From: Gamarada debralockiae
Taxonomy: Eukaryota; Ascomycota; Leotiomycetes; Helotiales; Hyphodiscaceae
DNA length: 15,492 bases
Assembly: GCA_002803225.1 (NCBI GenBank)
Contig: NXFV01001639.1
Coordinates: 1-15,492, forward strand
Direction: 5' to 3'
Both the position numbers and the translations under genes were made by a program. Under the pieces are notes generated by a model. It saw only the letters and a program-made list of their open reading frames with translations. It searched no databases and had not been told where the DNA came from. Of the stretch, positions 7,864 to 15,492 are shown in pieces. Position 1 is the stretch's first letter. Each line of letters opens with the position of its first letter.

Positions 7864-10800
7864 TTAATCTTTAGGGAACCGAATATACTGCGCCTTTCTT
7901 CTCTCTGAAATCCTAGGTAGTTGAACTATAATTCTTTGTTCCTGTTCTAAGGGCTTATCAACTTCTACTCCTTCTCCTTCTCTCTTAAATTCCTGCTCTA
8001 AGGTACTAGCCTGAGCTTCTTCCTCTTCGAGTTCCTGGTTCTTCTTCTTAGCTACTGCCTATTGTTCTTCCTCCTTAATTTTAATAACTACTTCGTCCGA
8101 AGCTCGGAAGTACCGATCCCGTTCGATAAACTTCTTTAGCTGGTTTCTAGAAAAGGTCCCTCTTAGCTTGGCCCTATCTATGTCTTCTAATGTATAGACC
8201 CTCTTTATGCTATCTGTAGTTGCTACTCGGTATGGTCTAAGCTATCTCTAGCTAAGCTTCGTTGCCTTCGACTTGTCTCGATCTATTGTGAAGGTATTAT
8301 AATAAAGGACTATGTCTCTAGTGTTAATAGGTTCTTTTCGAATGTTATGCGTCTCGTCCTAGTACTCTTGTCCTTCCTGACGTTTTCGAGTCTGCTTGGC
8401 CATTGCTTCTAGGATATCTTTATCTTGTATTTCAAGCTGTCTAGCCTGAATAACTAATAGTTCTTTATATGTGTGGATGTTATTCCAGCCGAGGGTCCTC
8501 TAGGTTGGGTACTTTGTCTTAATGGGTAGCATAGCTTCACGGCTATACACAAGGTAAAATGGGGTATGTCCAGTTGGTCCGTGGATTAAAGTGCGTTCTG
8601 CAAACAATACCGAATGGAGATATCGAGGCCATTTGTACTTGCCACCTGTAGTAAGAGTTATGAGAGTATTTAGGATTGGCTTGTGTCCTCCTTTACTCTT
8701 CCCGTTTGCTTGAGCGTTGTACGCCGATATTTGAACCCGCTTGACTCCGTACTTCCGAAGAATTTCAATAACCTCCCCCTTAAACTCAGCTCCTCCATCA
8801 ACAGTTATTCGTCCGAAAAGTCCGTGTCGGTATATAACTTCCTGCCAAATGAAATCTGCAATAGTCCTAGTATTAATAATATGAAGAGCTCGAGCTTCTG
8901 GCTATCCGGAAAGCTTATCCCGACAGACGACAAGACTAGTATACCCATCTGCATTAGGCGGGTACACAACGTTAATGACTAGTTCCGTAAATAACTGGCT
9001 GGCTCGGGTTGGAAACAAGGCTTCTTCCAGGCGGGTCTTCGACTTGAACTAATACTCTTCGCAACTGTCCACATATTCCTTAATATTGAGGTATATCCTA
9101 TTCCAGAAATATCGAGTAGCTAGCCTGGCGTACGTGCTTTCTCGTCCTCTGTGGCTAACTTCATTATGGAGAGCTTTAAGTAACTCTGTACGGTGCTCGT
9201 TAGAATCAACCACTAGTCTGGGTGGGAAGGCTTTGGTAGTATTCCTCTATAATTGTCGGTCCTGAACACTGTACTTAGTAGCCTCCCGTTTGAGAGCACG
9301 GAATTCTACTCGAGATATACTAGTAGGCTTCTTTAATGTCGTCAAAAATCGAGCAAGGTTCTGCGAATGATCCGAGTACCTATCATCTAAAGGCTTTTCC
9401 TGTACTGATTCCTGCCTAGATCCTAGGGCTTGATTATCGTTATTGGCCTCGTTAACAGATATCGCTAAAATTCCAAGATAATCTAACTTAGCTGCAATCC
9501 AATTATCGATATCCCCTTTATGTTGCTTATTAAGGTTATTAGACGCTGTCCGGGGCCGTCTCGAAAGTCTATTAGCTGCTGTATGTGTCTTTCCCTTTAT
9601 ATATCGAACCTCGAAGTCGAATATCCGAATCTATGTAATCTATCGGGTAATAAGAGCTCTAGGTAGATTAGTAGTAGCGCGGTTAAGCTGGGTAATAAGA
9701 ACCTCCGTATTAGTCTCTAAGATAAAGTGGACCCTATATAGCTAATACCGAAGTCTTTGAAGGCATTTGAGGACTCTCCTATACTCCCTTTTTGTGGTAT
9801 CGTAGTTGCTCTCTGCCTTGTTCTAGAGTCCTGATTCGTATCGAGAAACCCTTCGATTGCTATCTTTGTCGAACTGTCTTATGATACCCCCCTATCCTTT
9901 AAGGCTTGTATCTACTCTAATATAGATCTCACCCTATCCTGGTCTGTACTAGATCTTGTATAACGCAGGTGCTGTGGTAAGTGCTGTCTTGAGAGCGTCT
10001 ATGGCTCGGTCCTGCTTAGTACCCTAATTCCACTTGACACCCTTCCTGAACAGCCAGTAGATTGGAACAGCGATAATGACAAAATCCTTAATCTAGATCC
10101 GGTAATAAACATAAATTCCGATAAATGCTCTTCCTTTAGTAATGTTCCGGCAAGGTGGCTACTCTAGTATCTTGATTACTTTCGAAGTAGTAGGGGTCCT
10201 GCTATTGTACCCGCAAATGAATCCAATAATATTCATCCCGTTGTGGTAGAACTGTGATTTAGCCCCAATATAAGCTCCTGTACGTTCGATCCGGTCTATG
10301 GTCTTGTCTAAGTTTTAGATATGTTCGAATATATATCTTCTGACTCTAGGAAGGATCTCCTCATTATCGTATGTAGTGTACGGGCCTTTGACTCCAATAT
10401 CATCTAGGAATGGCATAGCAACAGTTGGAAATAGCTTATCAAGGATCCTTATTACTATACGTATGAACTGTGCCACTAAATTCGTTGCTCCTTGAGGTGG
10501 GGTCGTCATCCGAAGTAGTCCCAATGGAGTAGCAAAAGCAGTCATGTCCCTACATTCGGGTGTAAGAACAAGCTGGTCGTATCCGGAAAAGAAATTAATT
10601 AATGAAGCAATTGCATACCCAACAAACTCTTCCAAAAATTCGTCTACTGAAGGAGGTAGATTTGCGTTCCTTAGCGTTACTGAGTTGAGCTTTATCGCAG
10701 CGTTGATAAGTTGATATATTCTAGGGGTTTTCTTAGTAACTAAAAACCATGGATTCCGATATAGTCTATTACAATATTCGAGTACTCCCCGCTTAAGACG

Positions 10801-11673
10801 ATCCTGTAAGATTTCCAGAATAGCCGGAATAAGAGCTCTCGGAACAGGGAAGCTTGGTTCTTGCTATGTCTTGTGTTCTACTGTCTTGATAACAACCGGA
10901 GGGCTAACATCCTCGTGAATTTAGGAACTTTTAGTCTAATCAAACGCAATTGCTGCTTCATGGTTGACTAGTATCTCAATTAGCGTTTCTCTCTCCCTTG
11001 GCTAGAGCTAGTCTCTAATATTAAGCCTTTTGATCCGTTCTAGGGTCAACCGGGACCCTCGTGGAATTGCAGTCCTTCGTAGTAATAGGTGATCCTTAAA
11101 TTGGCCAATGTATTCCTGGGGAGTGTCTCTCGCAAACGACCGTTTATACTAATCTGGCTTTTCTCCAGGGGTACCTCCGGTTCTATTATTCTTATCGATT
11201 GGTCGTACTTTCCTGGACTTCGGCTTGTACGCTGTACTGATAGTGACCCAATTCGGAATCTATTCCTTTGTCGGCTTCAGTTCCCTTGTATCCTTCAAGA
11301 TTTCCTCTATCTTTACTATCTCTACCTAGGCTTTTGACTTCCCCTAGCTTGCTTTGCGTATTCGATCTGCCAGCGGATCTGAACGAAAGCGTGTCGATAT
11401 ACTGTCCTTCTTCGAGAATCCGAGTCCTGGGAACTAGCCCTTCAATGCTCCACACAAGTCTTCTTCTTCAAGGGTAACCCAATCCTCCTTGTCTAATGCG
11501 AAATCGACAACTATACTAGCAAGTACAGAGAGACTGGGGCCTACTAGCCCCTTTCCCAGAACTCCAGAAGTTCTAAAACCCTGACAATCAAATCTATTTT
11601 CTTTACCCAATCCCTGGCCTATCCCAACGCTAGTATAATCCCAGGAAAAAGCACTAGCGTCTAGTTTTCCTCC
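7864..11673 (-). pseudogene. Element C pol: RT, RNase H, integrase; RIP-broken but in one register
   Basis: One minus frame of 1270 codons, -1 relative to gag-pro, with about 30 stops mostly at conserved Trp (YRI-stop-IKDF, RY-stop-LY). Order: a linker after protease (11673-11050), RT (about 11050-10150) with FFSGYDQ, LLRMTTPPQG and intact FLDD (Asp codons 10402-10404 and 10399-10401), RNase H (first Asp intact at 9910-9912; the later ETD reads ETN, 9709-9711), zinc-binding HHCC (last Cys is Tyr, 9052-9054), integrase core (first Asp is Asn 8971-8973, second Asp intact 8797-8799, Glu is Lys 8692-8694), then a C-terminal domain starting PYRV near 8235 and an acidic tail to the TAA at 7864. RT would copy element RNA and integrase insert it. 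Expression would need frameshifting at 11664-11670. No indels seen. Confidence 0.9.
11612..11670 (-). promoter_or_regulatory. Candidate -1 frameshift signal between gag-pro and pol
   Basis: On the minus strand the gag-pro frame ends GAG GAA AAC TAG. The heptamer GGAAAAC (11664-11670) sits directly before the stop (11661-11663), and the coherent pol frame is exactly -1 from here. Immediately after the stop, ACGCTAGT (11660-11653) pairs perfectly with ACTAGCGT (11634-11627). The 18-nt loop contains CCTGG (11645-11641), which can pair with CCAGG downstream (11617-11613) to give a pseudoknot. Known -1 sites combine a slippery heptamer with such a structure. Here the heptamer is not the canonical XXXYYYZ and the spacer is only 3 nt. 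The stop could also be a RIPed CAG. Confidence 0.5.
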
Positions 11674-14570
11674 TTAGAACTGGCATCTTCAATATAGGCA
11701 TGTCGATGGCGCTTGTGACGGCCTGGTCTTCTGACTGGGGGTACAACTAAAACAGTACAAGTCGAGTGGCTTTGTGGGTCGTGAAAAACAGTATCTATAG
11801 AACTATGGTCTCCGTGTTCGAAGGTTATTCTCATAGCGCGCGTAAAGGGTTGTCTAAGTAGAACTATTGGCAAGGTCTGTCCCTTTGACTCTCGAACCAA
11901 AAAGAAAACTGTTGTACACCCGACTCTATGCTCAATCTCAACCTCAGCCTTTGCCATCCCAGCGAACTAAAGTACTTGACCTGAAACTGTCTTCAACTTA
12001 AGATTCTCCGTACTTAGAATTGGGCATCTAAGCTTCTTAGCAAGCTTATATGACATAACGTTGGCTTTAGCTCTAGTATCAAGCATAGCAGGCTTAGAAA
12101 CTACATCCGTAGGACCCACGATATTGACTGGCAGCTTGGGGGTTGCTACAATCTATCCTCGAGTTACAAACCCATCTAGACCGAGTAATTGGATACTAAT
12201 GACAGCTTCTTCCTCAATGGGCTTTCCTTTAATAAGAGACTTCAATATAGTTCGGGCAGCATTAGTAACCTCAAACAGTTCCTGATATTGAACTAAATCA
12301 GCCAGAAGTTTGTTCCGAACGGTCTCTATAGGGTGTCCGCTTCCTAACTAGGTAATTAAGTCCTGGTATCCTTTTGACTTCTTGGGTTGATGTACTATGG
12401 GCTTAACTCGGCGCTAGGGCTCTCCAGTAATAGTTTCAGGCGAGATCCAGTCAAATTCCTCGAGAGACTATACAACGTTGGTTTCCTGATAAAGGTCGGG
12501 CCTCGGAATCATCTCAATTGTTTCCTTAATACTCATATCCTCTAGCTCGTATGCAGATTGTCTTTGTACTTTAGGTCTAAGTAGTTTAGCCTTTGCCTTG
12601 ATTTTCCTTTGAAGTTCAGCCTTGTCCTTCTGCGCTTTACTCCAATTGGTGTGTTTAGTAACCTTGGATTGAACACCACTACTTGAAGTCTTAGGCTTAG
12701 TGCGGGCCTAAGATGTATTGGCTATAAGAGTCGTCTATTCGTCGAGTTTAGAGTTAAAGTCAGACTCAACTTCTACGGAACAAGCGTATATCCTTTTATC
12801 AAGAAGGTTATCGATATCTCGTCCGTTATTATCAATAATAAAGTAGTGTTAGACTAAAAGCTTTAGGGTTTCTAGTCGCTTTATAATACTTCGAAGTAGA
12901 ACTGTATTGGCTTTAGTTGCATTGGCCTTCGCTCGTGCCTGGGCTGCCTCTTGTTCTTGATCCTGCTCTGCCCGAATATTATTGGCTCGTCGAGTGATAT
13001 CCGGGTCATACTGCGTTCCTCTAGTCCTGGAAATGATTTGTTGAACCTAGGGGGCATTACTATGTAATATGGCTTCTTCTGTACCTTCTCTCTAGGGTCT
13101 TAAACAGATTCTTCCGTTACTATTCTTATGACAAACCCTATTCCAAATCAGTTCCTGAAGCTAGGGGCACCGATCTAAATAGCTATGTGGATACTGTCCT
13201 GGATTCCCGTTTCTGTTAATGTTGTAACAGGCATAACAATTGGGTCTAGTGCCGTTACTATATCTTCCTCTATTGAAACCTCTGTAAACTACTGACGCGT
13301 TGATAGTATCGTTGGCAGGAATGCTCTGGTTGCCCTGAAAGGCCTGAGATCGTTGATTAAAGCCGGGTCTATATTCACTACAAAATCCTCCGTACCCTCG
13401 GCCTTAGTAGTATCCCCGATTATTGTATCTAGAGTTGTTTTGACCTAGGGCAGCTCGAAGTTCTTGTCTAATTTCCTCCCGGACATTATAAATTATATTG
13501 GCCTGAGTAATACGGAGTTCTTCTAATTGTCGAGCCAAATCGTCTCTTGGATCCTGGGTCCTGGCGTTTGAACCAAACTTGGTAGGGAACATCCGGTCTA
13601 AGGCAAGTGCCTAGGAAGGTTGCTCTTTTGGCTTATCGGGCGTAGTCCTCTTGTGGGTGTTTAGATCTCTTAGGATATTGTTGATAGCGCTAGCTTTCGA
13701 GCTTAGCATGACCGGATTCCGGCTTTCCTTGTATCGGTTGATTACTTCGTCAGATTCACAGACCCCAATGGCAGTCTTATAGAACTTGTTGTATACTAGG
13801 GTCTTCCTATTATCTAGGTCTATATTGTGTTTCTTGACAATCTTGGAGCGGATCCGATCTGGCAACGCAAAGAGGAAGAGATTGGCCCGTTCTACATTAT
13901 TAAGAAGATTCCTCTCCTTAAGACTAGCAGAAACCCGATGGAAGAGCTCGATAAAGTCCTTTGATTCGATTTGTCTATGCTGTGCCGATAAGATTAGGGC
14001 ATCTAGGAAAGGGCGAGTGTACTTGGTATAGTCGTTATTATAGTCTCGGTACTTCCGTTTTAGGGCTGCAAAGAAAGCCTCCTTATCGAATAGCTCGTTA
14101 GTGTACTCCGGCATTGCTTTGACGTCGTCACGAAGAGCGATATCAATATAGCGAAGGATTCGTCTGTGTCTGTCTTCTCTATTATAGCTCTAGTCTTTAA
14201 AGAAGGCGAGGAGTTTATTAACCTATCGCGTGGCTCCCTGTCTATCGAAGATAAGACTAGCTGAAGTAGGGGTAGGTATCACCGCGCGCAGCACAGTAAT
14301 ATTGTCCGTATTGACCGAATCTATTAGGTTGCTAGGAGGTGTTTTGAGTGACGATTCGTTTGGTGTTAAGGAATTTGATTGTTGTTCTTCTTGTGGGTTT
14401 TGCTGACTTCCTAGTAGTTGCTACTGTTTTTCGCCTTCTAAAGTACTACCTAACGGTAGTATATTGGTCGAGGTTGATGAAGGATTCCTAAGGGCCAGTA
14501 GTGTTGATGTTGTCCTTCCTTGATTATAATTAGATGACTTCCTCTTTAACGAAGAAGCTCTGCTATATAT
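11661..14570 (-). pseudogene. Element C gag-protease polyprotein, RIP-broken
   Basis: One minus frame of 970 codons between an upstream TAA (14574-14576) and the TAG at 11661. No ATG lies at the 5' end; ATA at 14568-14570 may be the mutated start. Order: a Ser/Thr/Gln-rich N-terminus (14570-14300), a capsid-like gag core (about 14260-13650; YNREDRHRRILRYID, then FFAALKRKYRDYNN), an Arg/Gly/Asn-rich zone, a Cys-His motif (13238-13167), a charged linker (13100-12300) and an aspartic protease (about 12200-11700). The protease motif reads MLDTRAKANVM where the family has DTG; the Gly codon is AGA (12072-12074), a G-to-A hit that would kill the enzyme. About 13-15 stops, chiefly TAG/TAA at Gln or Trp. 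Protease in frame with gag, and pol in -1, is seen directly; many Gypsy elements instead have protease with pol. Confidence 0.85.
13167..13238 (-). other. Atypical nucleocapsid Cys-His motif in element C gag
   Basis: The gag frame reads CYAC, then 13 residues, His, 5 residues, Cys: C-x2-C-x13-H-x5-C. A canonical zinc knuckle is C-x2-C-x4-H-x4-C. Position after an Arg/Gly/Asn-rich segment fits nucleocapsid, which binds element RNA. The longer spacing may be natural, or the original ligand may have been mutated. Confidence 0.45.
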
Positions 14571-14644
14571 TCCTTAAAAACAAAAGAAAATAACCCGTTG
14601 TCCTTGATTGTATTGTTGTCCTTAATCGTCTTGATGTTGTCCTT
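14509..14644. repeat. Dispersed GTTGTCCTT repeat around the gag start
   Basis: The nonamer GTTGTCCTT occurs at 14509, 14597, 14615 and 14636, with further TTGTTGTC-type words to about 14665. On the sense (minus) strand this is AAGGACAAC. Low-complexity leader or gag N-terminal sequence; no function assigned. Confidence 0.5.
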
Positions 14645-15150
14645 GTTATTGTCTTTGTTGTCTTTTTCTTTTCGCTCCCTTGAGCGGGGACTCTTTCTTT
14701 TAACCCTTTACCCTTTCCTTAGCTATACCCTATATCCTACGAGTCTCCCTTGAGCTTAATCCTAAGTGTTCAAACCCTTAACCCTTAACCCTTAACCTTT
14801 AACCCTTAACCCTTTAATTCTAATTCCTGTTTCGAACTAATACTGCTCGTTTACCCTAAACAGAAGCTTTAATGACTTCAGGGTTAATATCACAGTATTT
14901 CCGTAGTCCTAAGTAGCCCTCCGTCTATCTCTTACTTAAGGCAAAAGCCCCTTCAAACATTAACTCTTATAATGATACAGAAGATCAGGAGAATTGTGAT
15001 ATAGAATATAATTAGGACCTAGTTCCCAAGCTCTCTAATACCTTTCCATCTATCCTAATAGGGTCCTAGGAGACTTTCCTGATACCCGCTCCTTTCCCCT
15101 ATTACACTATCTAAGTCCTCCTCTGCCTTAGGTAAAGCTATAGATCTTAC
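14575..15150 (-). other. Untranslated leader of element C
   Basis: About 575 bp between the inferred inner edge of the right LTR and the open gag-pro frame. It contains the nonamer and heptamer repeats listed separately. Next to the LTR edge the minus strand reads GTAAGATCTATAGC; a primer-binding site should be here, but I could not match a tRNA. Short open stretches occur (for example around 15030-14830), but none continues into gag with a clear start. Confidence 0.45.
14773..14814. repeat. Heptamer tandem repeat AACCCTT x6 (telomere-like)
   Basis: Six units of 7 bp: five are AACCCTT and the fourth is AACCTTT. The minus strand reads AAGGGTT/TTAAGGG. Related CCCTTT words occur upstream (14698-14718). 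The unit differs from the fungal telomere repeat TTAGGG by one extra A. Confidence 0.75.
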
Positions 15151-15492
15151 TGTAGTCCTACCTATCTCTACCCCTTTTCTCATAGAATTGGCTATTGCCT
15201 GTGATCCGCTTGGACCTTAGCAAGAGGTACCCGTGACTAAAACCATTTCAACTCTCTGTCTATAGTACTTATAACCTATGTCGTAAGCCTTAAACTATAC
15301 CTAAAATATAAAACAACTTAATCTAATAAACCTAATTCTATCAAGTCAGACTAAGCTCTCTTATACAATAGTGCTATATCCTAAAACATGTGATAACCCT
15401 AAAACAATTATCCCTTGAACTATCTTGTACAACTTGAAAGCATTAGAACTAAAGCAAACAAAGCAAACATCCCTTACTTGAGAATGCGAATG
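15151..15492 (-). repeat. Right (5') LTR of element C, cut by the window end
   Basis: Starts TGTAG at 15151 and shows the same ordered landmarks as the left LTR, ending in the shared 15-mer CAAACAAAGCAAACA (15455-15469) and a loosely similar tail. From the left LTR length the missing part is about 30 bp. Sequence between landmarks has diverged strongly, with CpG and CpA mostly lost. Weaker than the left LTR because the outer edge and target-site duplication are not visible. Confidence 0.45.

Larger units (their letters stand above)
5407..15492 (-). mobile_element. Element C: long Ty3/Gypsy LTR retrotransposon, almost complete, RIP-mutated
   Basis: Minus-strand element with order LTR, leader, gag-protease, pol (RT, RNase H, integrase), a 2.1-kb 3' region, LTR. 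The inner part (5779-15150) is about 9.4 kb, so with two LTRs of about 370 bp the element is near 10.1 kb, long for a fungal Gypsy element. The right LTR is cut by the window end, probably about 30 bp short. Pol motifs (FFSGYDQ, LLRMTT, FLDDIGVKGP, RNase H YESG, IN VDGGAEFK) match the fungal Gypsy clade with FLDD instead of YIDD in RT. RIP damage is moderate: stops are mostly TAG at conserved Trp or Gln. Gag-pro and pol contain no frame-changing indel that I can find. Confidence 0.85.

Noticed and set aside
8683..8982. A 99-codon open frame on the + strand.
   Set aside because: It lies antisense over the integrase core of element C, whose catalytic motifs read clearly on the minus strand; it is a shadow frame.
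11192..11477. Two overlapping short frames on opposite strands, 82-87 codons each.
   Set aside because: The pol frame (first bases at multiples of 3) reads coherently through this region between protease and RT; the others are shadows.
14773..14814. True interstitial telomere.
   Set aside because: The unit is AACCCTT, not CCCTAA, the array is only 42 bp, and it lies inside the retrotransposon leader.
15000..15246. A minus-strand frame beginning with ATG at 15246 and ending in a hydrophobic stretch.
   Set aside because: Its first part lies inside the inferred LTR and it has several stops; it does not join gag. I could not support it as a gene.
1..15492. tRNA, rRNA, CRISPR array or intact host gene.
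   Set aside because: No cloverleaf-type or rRNA-like segment, no regularly spaced identical repeats with unique spacers, and no long uninterrupted frame with host-gene character was found.

Overview
The window is a gene-poor, transposon-dense stretch of a filamentous ascomycete (Pezizomycotina-type) genome. No intact host gene is visible. The sequence is a nest of retrotransposon and DNA-transposon remains carrying the signature of repeat-induced point mutation (RIP): TpA-rich, CpA/TpG-poor, Trp and Gln codons turned into TAG/TAA, and conserved Asp, Glu, Gly and Cys codons hit by C-to-T or G-to-A changes. The TE families (chromodomain Ty3/Gypsy, a second fungal Gypsy clade, Tc1-like) also fit such a fungus.

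Layout. (1) 1-3340, + strand, heavily RIPed: the C-terminal part of a chromovirus-type Gypsy pol (integrase, chromodomain), a polypurine tract, one LTR (1650-2081), a primer-binding-site-like tract, then a gag remnant. Pol to the left and gag to the right of one LTR is a head-to-tail arrangement. (2) 3397-3960: the N-terminal part of a Tc1-like transposase, cut at 3960/3961 by (3) a second LTR (3961-4267) followed by its own PBS-like tract and a gag remnant that stops near 5255. (4) 5256-5406: about 150 bp of much less RIPed non-coding DNA. (5) 5407-15492, minus strand: a nearly complete, unusually long Ty3/Gypsy element (called element C). It has a left LTR (5407-5778) and a diverged right LTR starting at 15151 and cut off by the window end.

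Element C reads from right to left: leader (14575-15150, with heptamer and GTTGTCCTT repeats), a gag-protease frame (14570-11661), a pol frame (11673-7864: RT, RNase H, zinc-binding domain, integrase, C-terminal domain), then about 2.1 kb between pol and the LTR that holds a third, degraded, purine-rich reading frame. Gag-pro and pol each keep one reading register over 2.9 and 3.8 kb despite dozens of stop codons, so decay was by point mutation and not by indels.

The most interesting points are: a candidate -1 ribosomal frameshift signal at the gag-pro/pol junction (GGAAAAC, TAG stop, 8-bp stem, possible pseudoknot); the long 3' region or third ORF of element C; and a 30-bp block shared perfectly by two LTRs in opposite orientations, with a related shorter version in element C's LTR. 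All functional statements about the proteins are family knowledge applied to broken copies; nothing here looks able to make a working product.
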